Below are positions 32,566-41,071 of a DNA stretch of 64,000 nt, piece after piece. The DNA is from Pseudoclavibacter sp. AY1F1 (lineage in GTDB: Bacteria > Actinomycetota > Actinomycetes > Actinomycetales > Microbacteriaceae). A model generated the notes under the pieces. The model did not search any database and was not told the DNA's origin. It saw only the letters and a list, made by a program, of their open reading frames with translations. Position numbers and translations under genes: made by a program. The first letter of the stretch is position 1; each line of letters begins with the position of its first letter. The DNA lies in contig NZ_PSTQ01000005.1 of assembly GCF_002931075.1 (NCBI RefSeq), positions 1 to 64,000 of the forward strand. The letters are read 5' to 3'.

Positions 32566-32636
32566 CCTCGCAGACGGTGGCGCCGAGGTCCGAAGATTGC
32601 CGCGAACTCTTCTAGCCGGATCCTGCAATACCTATT

Positions 32637-33281
32637 GTGAGCACTGACAGCCAGATCATCGAGAGATCGCGGGCAGACCCGGCGGCCTTCGCGGAGCTGT
32701 ACGACCGGCATCACCGCCTCGTGCACCGCTACGCGGCTCGGAGGACGAACCAGGAGATCGCCGACGACCTGCTGTCCGAGACGTTCCTCGTCGCCTTCGA
32801 GCAGCGGGGCCGCTTCGATCCGACCAAGGGAGAACCGCAGGCGTGGCTGCTTGGCATCGCGACAACGCTCCTGAAGAAGCACAGGAGAGTGGAGGAACGC
32901 GAATGGCGCAACTTCACGGCCGCTGACGCCGCATCGAGCATCGAAGACCACGACTTCACGCGAGATGCCGAATCGCGGCTTGACGCCTACGCCCAGGTGC
33001 GCAGGCTCCGGACTGCCGTCAACGCCCTCGCGAAAGGGGACCGGGACGCTCTGCTCCTGTACGCCTGGGGCGATCTCGACTACGAAGGCGTTGCCGCGGC
33101 GCTCGGCATTCCAATCGGAACCGTGCGTTCCCGACTCAACAGGGCCAGAAGGAAGCTGCAACGGGCGAAAACGAGACTCGAGCCGCAGCCGCACCCAGAA
33201 CGACCGCAGAACATCACAGGATTGGAGACCGACGATGGACGAGATCGAGCTTCTGCGTCGCGTGCGCAGAGATCAGCCTGA
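32637..33281 (+). CDS. ECF-type RNA polymerase sigma factor
   Basis: 214 residues. Region 2 (about 10-80): AFAELYDRHHRLVHRYAARR and DDLLSETFLVAFEQRGRFDP; region 4 (about 120-175): RLRTAVNALAKGDRDALLLYAWGDLDYEGVAAALGIPIGTVRSRLNRARRKL. GTG start; no ribosome-binding site is obvious. The next gene starts inside its last 47 bases in another frame and encodes a membrane protein of the CU044_5270 family, a known partner of such sigma factors. Confidence 0.9.
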   Translation: MSTDSQIIERSRADPAAFAELYDRHHRLVHRYAARRTNQEIADDLLSETFLVAFEQRGRFDPTKGEPQAWLLGIATTLLKKHRRVEEREWRNFTAADAASSIEDHDFTRDAESRLDAYAQVRRLRTAVNALAKGDRDALLLYAWGDLDYEGVAAALGIPIGTVRSRLNRARRKLQRAKTRLEPQPHPERPQNITGLETDDGRDRASASRAQRSA

Positions 33282-34302
33282 GCCGAGCCAGGCGGCGGTC
33301 GATGCAGGCAGGGACGCGCTCCTGAAGCGCGCCGCACAGGCTAAGACCGAGCAGTCGCCCATCGCCAGCAGGGGACGCAGCGCTCGAGTCGGTCTCCGTT
33401 GGGGACTTGGCACATTCGCGATATCGGGCGCGGCCGCCGCAGCCTTGGTGCTCGCCGCGGCATTCCAGACCGGGCCGCCCGTGCCCGTCGTCGGATCGTC
33501 GTCGTCCCCCGTGTCCTCGCCACTGCTGGATCTGAGCGGCCCTGAGCTCCTCGAGACGGCCGCCGAGAACATCCGTGCGGCGGGCGACGAGCAGCTGCTC
33601 CCGGGTCAGTACCTCAGGGTCGACAGCCGGGAGATCGAGAGCCACCACGTCTCCGGTGACCCGCAATCACCGTCCTGGACGTTCGACTACCTGCGGACGC
33701 TCTACATTCCGGCCGACAGAGCAGACGAGTGGGTCGCCACGCGGTCCGAGGAGAGCGTTGAAACCTACACCGAGGCCGGTGCGAACGAGCTCAAGGAAGT
33801 CCGCGACGCGATCGAGGAGCAAGGCGGACAGCTTCCTTCGGTTCCCCAGTATGAGCGCGCTGAACGGGGTGACTTTTTCGGTGACGTCGGCAACGGATAC
33901 GAGTTGCTGGACTTCGATTGGGCGGACGAGCCTGGGGAGGTACTCGACCAGCTCTATGAGATCGACAAGCACAACGTGGAGCCCGAAGCACAGGCGTTCT
34001 CGAGGGTAAGCGGGCTCGTGGAGCCGGGCTACCTCACCGCTGAAGACCGGGCGCTACTGCTGGAAGCCGCCGCCATCCTTCCGGCCGTCGACGCTGCCGT
34101 CAAACCCGTCGAGATCCACGGAAGATTGGGCATTGCCGTGACCCTTCAGGATGGTGGTGTCGAGCGACAGATCATCTTCGACCCCCACACCGCGCTCCCC
34201 ATCGGCCGCCAAGTGATCTCCGACACGAGCAGCAGCTTCGGCTGGGGCATCAACGCCACGACCTACACCTACGAGGTCGTCTCGGAGGCCCCTCGGGAAT
34301 AG
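33235..34302 (+). CDS. CU044_5270 family membrane-anchored protein (sigma-factor partner)
   Basis: 355 residues. A cytoplasmic N-terminal region (MDEIELLRRVRRDQPEPSQAAVDAGRDALLKRA), one membrane helix at about 57-75, then an extracytoplasmic domain of about 280 residues ending in IIFDPHTALPIGRQVI..., the layout of CU044_5270 proteins. It may act as an anti-sigma or sensor; no zinc-type anti-sigma motif (HxxxCxxC) is present. Overlaps the sigma gene by 47 nt, so co-expression is certain. Start ATG 33235. Confidence 0.82.
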   Translation: MDEIELLRRVRRDQPEPSQAAVDAGRDALLKRAAQAKTEQSPIASRGRSARVGLRWGLGTFAISGAAAAALVLAAAFQTGPPVPVVGSSSSPVSSPLLDLSGPELLETAAENIRAAGDEQLLPGQYLRVDSREIESHHVSGDPQSPSWTFDYLRTLYIPADRADEWVATRSEESVETYTEAGANELKEVRDAIEEQGGQLPSVPQYERAERGDFFGDVGNGYELLDFDWADEPGEVLDQLYEIDKHNVEPEAQAFSRVSGLVEPGYLTAEDRALLLEAAAILPAVDAAVKPVEIHGRLGIAVTLQDGGVERQIIFDPHTALPIGRQVISDTSSSFGWGINATTYTYEVVSEAPRE

Positions 34303-34455
34303 GGCGCACGCGGGCCGGACTGCTGGTGCACCGCCGAGACCTTGCCGAAGCGTGGCCGAGGCGCCGCGAGGCGCTGTCGACGGCCTCCGGCTTCGTGGGA
34401 CGTGACGTTCAGTCCGCCCGCTTATCCTCCCGTCAACGACACGGAAGAGGAGACC

Positions 34456-35511
34456 ATGCCGAAGAAGCGCATCACGCTGCCGAAGGATTTCAGAAGGGGC
34501 GAGACCTTTGCGCCTGCTGAGCTGGAGGAGATCTTCGCGAAGGTCGAGACAACCGCCCTCGGTCGCGACTTCAACAAGGAGTCCGCGCTCATGAGCGACC
34601 GGCTCGATGCCGTCGGCATCCGCTGGCTACTCGAACGCGGGGCCGACGGGAACGCAACGGACCGCTTCGGCAATACCGCGCTCACACACCACTCGAAGTG
34701 GGAGGCGAAGCTCGACCTCGTGGCCATCCTCCTCGAGCATGGCGCCGACCCCAACATCAGCGGCCACTCCTCTCCGCTTGCCTCAGCCGCCGAGTACATG
34801 AACGTCGACGGCATGCGACTGCTCCTCGAGGCAGGAGCCGACCCCCTCCTCAACTTCGGGCGACACGGGGGCAACGCGCTCGACCGCGCCATGACGAGGA
34901 TGAAGCACTACCAGGCGCCGCAAGCGCTCGAGGTGGCGCGCATCCTCGTTGACCGGGGTGTCACGGTCTCCGGAGACACTCCGAAGTACCTGCGGCAGAC
35001 CATGTCGCAGCTGCAGGGCTTCATCGCGAAGGGCAACGGCTCAGAAGCGAACCTCGCAACGCTCATGGAACTGTTCGAGCTGCTCGGCGTGGAACCGACG
35101 GTGCCGCCAAGGGTTCTCGAGCCAGGCGAGCCCATCACGGTCACGACCGAAGGGTGGAAAGCGCAGTACAGCGAGCTGTGGAAGATGCTGGTGCCAGGGG
35201 GCGGTGCCGCCGAGAGTGTGCAGGGCGAGGTCGTGCGCATCGCCGGTCGCGTCGGCAACGAGATCCTCGGCAATGGCGGCGGCAACTGGGACAAGGATTT
35301 CGACAAGATGCTGCAGGCGTACCGCGCACACGTGCGCACGGGGGCGCCGCTCGAAGACACGGAACTGGCGAGCGTCGACAAGGCGGCCGCGCGTCTCGCC
35401 GGCGGGGCCTTCGACGAGCCGGCCATCGACACGCTCACCGAGCTCGCGGTGACGTGGGTTCTCCGCAACCCAGACCGGGTCGAGCTGCCGAAGCCGACGT
35501 ATCGGCGGTAG
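34456..35511 (+). CDS. Ankyrin-repeat protein
   Basis: 351 residues. Ankyrin repeats at about 50-165: AVGIRWLLERGADGNATDRFGNTALTHHSKW, DLVAILLEHGADPN, and GMRLLLEAGADPL are clear units. The C-terminal half (about 200-350) has no recognised domain and looks helical, with ALDR/TELAV segments. Cytoplasmic, without signal peptide. AGAGGAG lies 5 nt before the ATG at 34456. Partner unknown; the gene stands between the sigma-factor pair and the convergent GH65 gene. Confidence 0.82.
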   Translation: MPKKRITLPKDFRRGETFAPAELEEIFAKVETTALGRDFNKESALMSDRLDAVGIRWLLERGADGNATDRFGNTALTHHSKWEAKLDLVAILLEHGADPNISGHSSPLASAAEYMNVDGMRLLLEAGADPLLNFGRHGGNALDRAMTRMKHYQAPQALEVARILVDRGVTVSGDTPKYLRQTMSQLQGFIAKGNGSEANLATLMELFELLGVEPTVPPRVLEPGEPITVTTEGWKAQYSELWKMLVPGGGAAESVQGEVVRIAGRVGNEILGNGGGNWDKDFDKMLQAYRAHVRTGAPLEDTELASVDKAAARLAGGAFDEPAIDTLTELAVTWVLRNPDRVELPKPTYRR

Positions 35512-37890
35512 TCACTCCTCCCGCATGGCCACAGCGAAGGGTCTCGGCGCCCGGTGCCTCGGCTGCGCGGGGGCGGGGCCTGGGTCTGGCAGCGGGGGAG
35601 TGGATGCGGTCACCGCGTCCCCCGCCCGCAGCTCCAGCTCCTCGTCGAAGTGGCGGATAAGGAGCGGCTCGCCGGCGCTCAGCCTGTAGACGGCGGAGTC
35701 CGGACGGATCTCGACGCGCAGCGTGCGCCCCTGCACGCGCATCCCGAAGCGGATGCGCGTTAGTTGGTCAGGCAGGCGCGGCGCGAACCGCAGCCCCCTG
35801 TCGCTTTCCCGCAGGCCGCCGAGTCCAGCCGTCACGGCTGTCCAGATGCCTGCGAGCGACGCCATGTGCAGCCCCTGCGAGGTGTTGTCGCGGAGGTCGT
35901 CGAGGTCGAGGGTCGCAGCCTCGGCCAGGTAGTCGGCCGCGAGCTGCAGGTGTCCGACCTCGGCTGCGAGGATCGACTGCACAGAGGCGGACAGTGATGA
36001 GTCGCGCACCGTCAGCGACTCCGAGTACTCGAAGGCGCGCTGCTTCTCCTCGAAGCTGAATGCCTCGTGCGCGAAGTAGAGGGCGAGCACCAGGTCGGCC
36101 TGCTTGATCACCTGCTTGCGGTACAGGTGGAAGTACGGGAAGTGCTCCTGCAGGGGGTACTGGGATGCGGAGGTGGCGGCGAAGTCCCAGACCGCGAGGT
36201 CCGTCGATCCGGCCGCGTGGGCGTGCATGCCGCGGTGCTCGTCGTAGGGCACGACGACGGCGTCGGCGGCGTGCGTCCATCGCTGGATCTCGTTGTCGTC
36301 GACACCGAGCGCGGCCGCCTCGGCATGGTGTCGTTCCGCGACGGACGCCGCGGCGCGCAAGTTCAGCCTTGCCATGAGGTTCGTGTACGTGTTGTCGTCG
36401 ACAAGCGCGGAGTACTCGTCCGGTCCGGTGACGCCGTCGAAGTGCAGCCCCCCGTCGGGGTCCCAGCGTCCGAGCGAGCACCAGAGTCTGGCGGTCTCGA
36501 CGAGCACGTCGACGGCGACCTCCCGCTCGAAGCGCTCATCGCCAGTCGTGCGTATGTGGTGCACCATGGCCGCCGCGATGTCCGCGTTGACGTGGAATGC
36601 GGCCGTGCTCGCCGGCCAGTAGCCGGAGCTCTCCCGGCCGTCGATCGTGCGCCACGCGAACGCGGCCCCCTCGAGCTTCAGGAGCTTCGCGCGCTCGCGG
36701 GCGTACTGGAGGGTCGAGTGGCGCCAGCGGAGCGCCTGCTCAGCTGCGGCCGGCACCGTCGAGGTCAGGAGCGGCAGCACGTAGCTCTCGAAGTCCCAGA
36801 ACGTGTGCCCCAGGTAGCCTGCGCCGGTGAGGCCCTTGCCCGGAACGGAACGCGCTTCGAGCCGAGCGGCGGACTGGTACACGTGGAAGAGCGCGAAGCG
36901 GGTCGCCTGCTGCAGTCGCGGCGATCCATTGATCTCCACGTCCGCGCACGCCCAGAACTCGTCGAGGTTCGAGCGCTGGTCGGCGAGCACGCGCTCCCAC
37001 CCGTCTCGTCTCGCGTCGTCGACGGCCCCCTCCGCCCGGTCGCGCAGGGCCTCCGGCGAGAGCGTCGACGAGAACTCGTGGCCCACGTACTTCGTGATCT
37101 CGAGGGTCTCCCCGGCGGCCAGCTCCGCGCTCACGGTCGTGCGGGCCAGGTCGCGGGATGTCTCGGTCTCGACGCTCGGCGGCGAAGCGCAGGTGCCCGC
37201 CACCACGTTGTCCATGGCGACGGCGATGCTGATGCCACTCCTCAGGGTGCGGTGCACGAGAGTGGCCGCGCTTGCCAGTGAGAAGTGCCCGAGGCCCTCG
37301 AACGGTTCGTCGAGCTGGTCGTTGACCCGCTGGTCTGGGTGAACCTCTGGCATGTCCTCGTTGGCGACGATCTCGGACTGCACGCTCACGTGCACTCCTT
37401 CGCCGAGCCCCTCGACCTCGTAGCGCACGGCTGCGATGGATCGGTGCGTGAGCGAGACGAGGCGGATGGTGGTGACCCGCACGGTGTGTCCCGCCGGCGA
37501 CGTCCATTCGAGGTCGCGCCGCAGCGTGCCGGCGCGGAAGTCGAGGCGTTGCTCGTGGCGCACGACCCTGCCCTGGCGGAGATCCAGCGGCTCGTCGCCG
37601 ACGAGCAGGCGCAGCACCTGGCCGTTCTGCACGTTCACGACGCTCTGCCCCGTGTCCGGATACCCGTAGCCGTCCTCGGCGTACGGCATCGGGTGGTCCT
37701 CGAAGACACCGTTCAGATACGTGCCGAGCACCTCGTGCGGGTCGCCCTCGTCGAAGTTCGCCCTCCAACCGATGTGGCCGTTGGAGAGCGCGAACACCGA
37801 CTCGAGATGCGCGAGCTGGGGTGCGTCGAGGTCGAGTCCGGTGAAGCCGAGGCTCCACGGTGCGACGTCGAAGGGGATCGCGCCGGTCAC
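35512..37890 (-). CDS. GH65 glycoside phosphorylase/hydrolase (maltose, trehalose or kojibiose phosphorylase type)
   Basis: 792 residues. N-terminal beta-sandwich with SLGFTGLDLDAPQLAHLESVFALSNGHIGWRANFDEG, the (alpha/alpha)6 barrel with FWDFESYVLPLL and the general acid Glu in VTGPDEYSALVDDNTYTN, and C-terminal beta-sheet domains. It cleaves an alpha-glucoside with phosphate, cytoplasmic. No phosphoglucomutase neighbour. Start uncertain: GTG 37890 fits the homologous N-terminus and overlaps the stop of a 15-codon leader (see 37887-37934); ATG 37965 would add 25 unlike residues. Confidence 0.88.
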   Translation of the reverse strand: MTGAIPFDVAPWSLGFTGLDLDAPQLAHLESVFALSNGHIGWRANFDEGDPHEVLGTYLNGVFEDHPMPYAEDGYGYPDTGQSVVNVQNGQVLRLLVGDEPLDLRQGRVVRHEQRLDFRAGTLRRDLEWTSPAGHTVRVTTIRLVSLTHRSIAAVRYEVEGLGEGVHVSVQSEIVANEDMPEVHPDQRVNDQLDEPFEGLGHFSLASAATLVHRTLRSGISIAVAMDNVVAGTCASPPSVETETSRDLARTTVSAELAAGETLEITKYVGHEFSSTLSPEALRDRAEGAVDDARRDGWERVLADQRSNLDEFWACADVEINGSPRLQQATRFALFHVYQSAARLEARSVPGKGLTGAGYLGHTFWDFESYVLPLLTSTVPAAAEQALRWRHSTLQYARERAKLLKLEGAAFAWRTIDGRESSGYWPASTAAFHVNADIAAAMVHHIRTTGDERFEREVAVDVLVETARLWCSLGRWDPDGGLHFDGVTGPDEYSALVDDNTYTNLMARLNLRAAASVAERHHAEAAALGVDDNEIQRWTHAADAVVVPYDEHRGMHAHAAGSTDLAVWDFAATSASQYPLQEHFPYFHLYRKQVIKQADLVLALYFAHEAFSFEEKQRAFEYSESLTVRDSSLSASVQSILAAEVGHLQLAADYLAEAATLDLDDLRDNTSQGLHMASLAGIWTAVTAGLGGLRESDRGLRFAPRLPDQLTRIRFGMRVQGRTLRVEIRPDSAVYRLSAGEPLLIRHFDEELELRAGDAVTASTPPLPDPGPAPAQPRHRAPRPFAVAMREE

Positions 37891-37934
37891 GCGCGCGTCT
37901 CGCGGTCGGAGATGCCCGGGGTGTCGTTCGACAT
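37887..37934 (-). CDS. Putative 15-residue leader peptide coupled to GH65
   Basis: ATG at 37934 encodes MSNDTPGISDRETRA and stops in a GTGA overlap with the GTG of GH65 at 37890. A TACCCT hexamer ends six bases before this ATG, the same leaderless spacing as elsewhere. Ribosomes finishing the leader would restart on the GH65 GTG, which has only a weak ribosome-binding site. Its translation is inference. Confidence 0.4.
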   Translation of the reverse strand: MSNDTPGISDRETRA

Positions 37935-37940
37935 GAGGAG

Positions 37941-37946
37941 AGGGTA
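37941..37946 (-). promoter_or_regulatory. -10-like element (TACCCT) upstream of the GH65 leader
   Basis: TACCCT on the minus strand, six bases, then ATG 37934. No clear -35. Confidence 0.4.
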
Positions 37947-37999
37947 CCGACGTCCACTTGGACATCTCATGGTGGTGAACGCGCAGCGGCGCAGCCGCG

Positions 38000-38992
38000 T
38001 CAGGTCCGGCCGCCCCCTCGGAGAGACGCCAGCGTCTGCGCCTCGTCCGGGATGCTGGCGACCGGAACCAGCACCACGTCTTGCATCTTCCAGTCGAGTC
38101 GCGCGAGATCCCGTTCGACGTCCTGCAGTGCGTCCACGGTCGGAGGACGTCGGTCGATGGGCACGACGAACGCCTCCACGTGGAACACCTGGCCCTGGTC
38201 GCGCATACGAACGCCGACCTCGTCGACCCAGCTCTGGGCGTGGAGGTGCAGGATCACGCGCTCCATGAGCGGATGCGGTTCCTGATCGTCGTGGGTGCGC
38301 GCCTGCTCGTCGATGAGGCCGCGCACCGAGGAACGCGTGTTCTTGATCCCGTCCCAGACGATCCCGACGGAGATGAAGAGCGCCGCGACGCCATCGAGCC
38401 ACCAAAACCCCACGCCAATGCCGAGGACGCCCAGGATCGAGGCGGCGTTCGTCTGCCAGTCCGCTTTGGCCATGTCGGCGTCGGCGGCGAGGAGCTTGTT
38501 GTGGAGCTTGGGGGCGAGCCTGGACTTCGCTCGGCCGTAGACAAGCGGTCCGACGACGATGACCGCCATGACGGCGATCATCAGCCACCCCTGCCAGATG
38601 GTGGTCCCGAAGAGTTGAACGCTGCCGATGGTGGGGTGCTCGGCGTTCACCAGCCCAAGGAGGGACTCCACCGCGAGGTGACCACCGACGGCGAGGAGGG
38701 CGACACCGGCGACGAGATGCCCGACGCCCATCACCCGATGCAGCCCGAACGGGAACATGCGGGTGGGCGCGCGCCGGATGAAGATGAGCGCGACGAGGAA
38801 CGCGAACTGGGGGATGACGGAGAGCATGTCCTCGATCCAGGCCGTCTTCATCGCCTGCGAGTTGCCCACGACGAACGCGACGATCGTGATGGTGCAGGCA
38901 GTGAAGCCGATGGTCGCCCACTCCCAGCGAACCGCGGCCCTCAGCGCCTCCCGTTGCTCCTGTGGCAGGTCCGTGCGGCTGGTGCTCCCCAC
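38000..38992 (-). CDS. Cation diffusion facilitator family transporter
   Basis: 330 residues. Five to six membrane helices followed by a cytoplasmic C-terminal domain (about 235-330) of the ferredoxin-like type with HLHAQSW and FHVEAFV. Helix 2 contains IEDMLSVIPQ and a conserved PFGLHRVMGVGHL loop follows; helix 5 has ADADMAKADWQTNAASILG, so the classical HxxxD site is changed and the metal is uncertain. GTG start with GGAG upstream. Probably exports divalent metal; divergent from the SDR gene. Confidence 0.85.
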   Translation of the reverse strand: MGSTSRTDLPQEQREALRAAVRWEWATIGFTACTITIVAFVVGNSQAMKTAWIEDMLSVIPQFAFLVALIFIRRAPTRMFPFGLHRVMGVGHLVAGVALLAVGGHLAVESLLGLVNAEHPTIGSVQLFGTTIWQGWLMIAVMAVIVVGPLVYGRAKSRLAPKLHNKLLAADADMAKADWQTNAASILGVLGIGVGFWWLDGVAALFISVGIVWDGIKNTRSSVRGLIDEQARTHDDQEPHPLMERVILHLHAQSWVDEVGVRMRDQGQVFHVEAFVVPIDRRPPTVDALQDVERDLARLDWKMQDVVLVPVASIPDEAQTLASLRGGGRT

Positions 38993-39126
38993 CGGAATCT
39001 CCTCGCCGTCACGCGCGCCCCATTGGTCGACTCCAATTCAGTGTCACGAATGCGCCCACGGGTCGCGAGACCTTGACGTGGGCCGCTGACGGTGCAAGGG
39101 CGGGAGAAAGCTGGGAGGTCAAGCGG

Positions 39127-39156
39127 TTGTCGGCGCATCCGGCTCGAAATTAGCGT
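39127..39156 (+). promoter_or_regulatory. Promoter of the SDR gene
   Basis: -35 TTGTCG (39127-39132), 18-nt spacer, -10 TAGCGT (39151-39156), then seven bases to the ATG at 39164. One of the better-formed leaderless promoters in the window. Confidence 0.55.
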
Positions 39157-39163
39157 CCCGGGT

Positions 39164-40051
39164 ATGAGCCTCTACGAGAAGAAGAACCCCCTCGACCTCT
39201 ACCCGAAGCCGCCGTTCCCCGAGCAGGAGCAGCAGCTCCCTGGCCTGGCGCGGAAGATGACCCCGAGACCGGACCACGGCGAGGAGAGCTATGTCGGCCT
39301 CGGCCGCCTGAAGGGGTTCCGCGGCATCGTCACGGGTGGTGACTCGGGGATCGGTCGCGCGGCGGCGATCGCCCTGAGTCGAGAAGGGGCAGACCTCGCC
39401 CTGAATTACCTCCCGAGCGAGCAGGCGGATGCGGAGGAAGTGCGCGACCTGCTCGTCGGTGAGGGGCGGAAGGTCGTGCTCCTGCCAGGCGACATCAGCG
39501 ACGAGGAGTTCTGCCGTGACCTCGTCGAACGCGCCGTCGCGGAGCTCGGCGGACTCGACACGCTTGTGATGGTCGCAGGCCACCAGGAGAGCAACGGCGA
39601 TATCACCACCATGACCACCGAGAGCATCGACCAGACGATGAAGACCAACGTCTACTCGCTGTTCTGGCTGACGCAGGCGGCGCTCCCGCATCTCGAACCT
39701 GGCTCGTCGATCGTCACGACCGGCTCCATCCAGGGCGCAGAGCCGTCGCCTGACAAGCTCGACTACGCACTCACCAAGGGGGCGATCGGCGTCTTCACCG
39801 CCGGTCTGGCGCAGCAGCTCGCGCCGAAGGGCATCCGAGTCAACTCGATCGCGCCTGGTCCGATCTGGACGCCACTGCAGCCGGCCTCATCTGACGGCGA
39901 GACCGTGGCGCACTTCGGCGAGCAGGCCCCGTACGGGCGGCCTGGACAGCCCGCCGAGCTGGGCGCAGCGTACGTGCACCTGGTCAGCCCGGAGTCGAGC
40001 TACACGAGCGGGGCGACGATCACGATCGCCGGAGGCACGCCCGCGTTCTAG
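39164..40051 (+). CDS. SDR family oxidoreductase (YdaD/YhxC-type)
   Basis: 295 residues. N-terminal extension typical of the stress-related long SDRs (KKNPLDLYPKPPFPEQEQQLPG), Rossmann motif TGGDSGIGRAAAIALSREGAD, NNAG equivalent VMVAGHQ, catalytic Ser in TTGSIQG and YALTK at about 205-209. End GATITIAGGTPAF is canonical. Oxidises or reduces a small carbonyl/alcohol with NAD(P); specific substrate unknown. The -10 and ATG spacing set the start; the frame back to 39092 is not supported. Confidence 0.9.
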   Translation: MSLYEKKNPLDLYPKPPFPEQEQQLPGLARKMTPRPDHGEESYVGLGRLKGFRGIVTGGDSGIGRAAAIALSREGADLALNYLPSEQADAEEVRDLLVGEGRKVVLLPGDISDEEFCRDLVERAVAELGGLDTLVMVAGHQESNGDITTMTTESIDQTMKTNVYSLFWLTQAALPHLEPGSSIVTTGSIQGAEPSPDKLDYALTKGAIGVFTAGLAQQLAPKGIRVNSIAPGPIWTPLQPASSDGETVAHFGEQAPYGRPGQPAELGAAYVHLVSPESSYTSGATITIAGGTPAF

Positions 40052-40101
40052 GTGTACTGCTCAGGGACGCGGAGCGATGAACGGGAAGGCGAGGCGATGG
40101 G

Positions 40102-40224
40102 TCAGCGCACGAAGACCGGCATGTCGGGGCCCTTGGTGGTGTTCTCCAGCGAGTCGAAGCCTGTCTGCGTGCCGCACGGCACGAGCAGCGTCGAGACCGA
40201 TTGAACGCTGAGCGCATCCAGCAC
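40102..40224 (-). CDS. Possible 40-residue small protein
   Basis: A GTG at 40224 opens a frame reading LDALSVQSVSTLLVPCGTQ and ending in GPDMPVFVR just past the SDR gene. Composition is protein-like, unlike most shadow frames, but no family is recognised and the start signal is weak (CAGGAC upstream). It could be a fragment of a lost gene. Confidence 0.25.
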   Translation of the reverse strand: MLDALSVQSVSTLLVPCGTQTGFDSLENTTKGPDMPVFVR

Positions 40225-40253
40225 AAGTCCTGCGGGTTCCCGGTGACGGTCCG

Positions 40254-40259
40254 TATTCT
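40254..40259 (+). promoter_or_regulatory. -10-like element (TATTCT) before the small gene at 40293
   Basis: TATTCT, predicted start near 40266, leaving a leader of about 27 nt that contains CAGGAG before the ATG. Confidence 0.4.
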
Positions 40260-40292
40260 TGGGCGCATCCCTCAGACTGACAGGAGTACACC

Positions 40293-40634
40293 ATGGGCAC
40301 GCTCGTATACGACGGCACGTCGATCCACTTCGACGACCGTCTCCTGACGCACCTGCAGATCGTGATCGTGCAGAAGCTGAGCCGCAACGAGTCGTTCCTG
40401 ATGTCCTGGAAGGACTCACCGTCGGTCGGAGACGGGCGCTCGGCGATCTGGATGACCCCGAGCACGTCAATGCAGTTCAAGTTCCTGGGCGGCAAGGTGC
40501 CGGAGATCAACCGCGACTGGCTCAAGCGGCTCGGCGAGTCTGCCGAGAGCAGCACTGGGCTTCTCGTGACGGATGAAGAGGGCAAGCTCGCGCTCGTCGG
40601 CACCGACGCGCCGTATCCGGGCACCCTGCGCTGA
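40293..40634 (+). CDS. DUF7882-type small protein (paralogue A1)
   Basis: 113 residues, cytoplasmic: GTLVYDGTSIHFDDRLLTHL start, LQIVIVQKLSRNESFLMSWKD helix-strand, GDGRSAIWMTPSTSMQFKF, then INRDWLKRLGESAESSTGLLVTDEEG. I believe this is the small Microbacteriaceae family called DUF7882; database entries sometimes wrongly say DNA ligase. CAGGAG precedes the ATG. It has close paralogue A3 (45311) and diverged paralogue A2 (44817) in this window. It sits next to and is convergent with B1 (40656). Function unknown. Confidence 0.8.
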   Translation: MGTLVYDGTSIHFDDRLLTHLQIVIVQKLSRNESFLMSWKDSPSVGDGRSAIWMTPSTSMQFKFLGGKVPEINRDWLKRLGESAESSTGLLVTDEEGKLALVGTDAPYPGTLR

Positions 40635-40655
40635 ACGCCGGGAGCTGACTCCCGA

Positions 40656-40946
40656 TCAGTACTGATCGAAGTCGATGAACACGACATCTCCCGAGTCGGT
40701 ACCGTCGCGCTCTTGGGCCCCGCCAGGGCGGCCGACTTGGCCTGCATCCTCGCGGACCTCGAGGATGTCGATGCGAACTGGCGTGGCAGGTGTGATGAGC
40801 ACTTCGGGGCTGTCCGGGCGGCTGCCGACTGTGACGAGGTTGCCACCCGCCCGGACGGCGTCTCGGATATCCCCGTGCAGGCGGGAGATGGCCTCGGCGT
40901 CATGGAGCACGAATCGATCCTGGTTGACGGTGAGCGCTATCGACAT
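40656..40946 (-). CDS. Small protein of family B (paralogue B1)
   Basis: 96 residues: MSIALTVNQDRFVLHDAEAI, a helix SRLHGDIRDAVRAGGNLVTVG, then SPEVLITPATPVRIDILEV, an acidic linker, and the C-terminus GDVVFIDFDQY. B2 at 42541 and B3 at 44578 share the start, the xhhTP patch and the acidic F-x-DF ending. GAGG lies upstream of the ATG at 40946. Located just downstream of the P450 gene and possibly in its transcript. No named family recognised. Confidence 0.75.
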   Translation of the reverse strand: MSIALTVNQDRFVLHDAEAISRLHGDIRDAVRAGGNLVTVGSRPDSPEVLITPATPVRIDILEVREDAGQVGRPGGAQERDGTDSGDVVFIDFDQY

Positions 40947-41071
40947 GGGTGACCTCGCTTCGGCCCCCGCCGACGGGGGCGTTGCCTGGTTCTTCGGAGC
41001 CAGCGCCGGATCGGATGGGATCGCAGGCGGCTCGACACGCTGAGACATCCAGCGGCTGGCCCGACGTCCGC

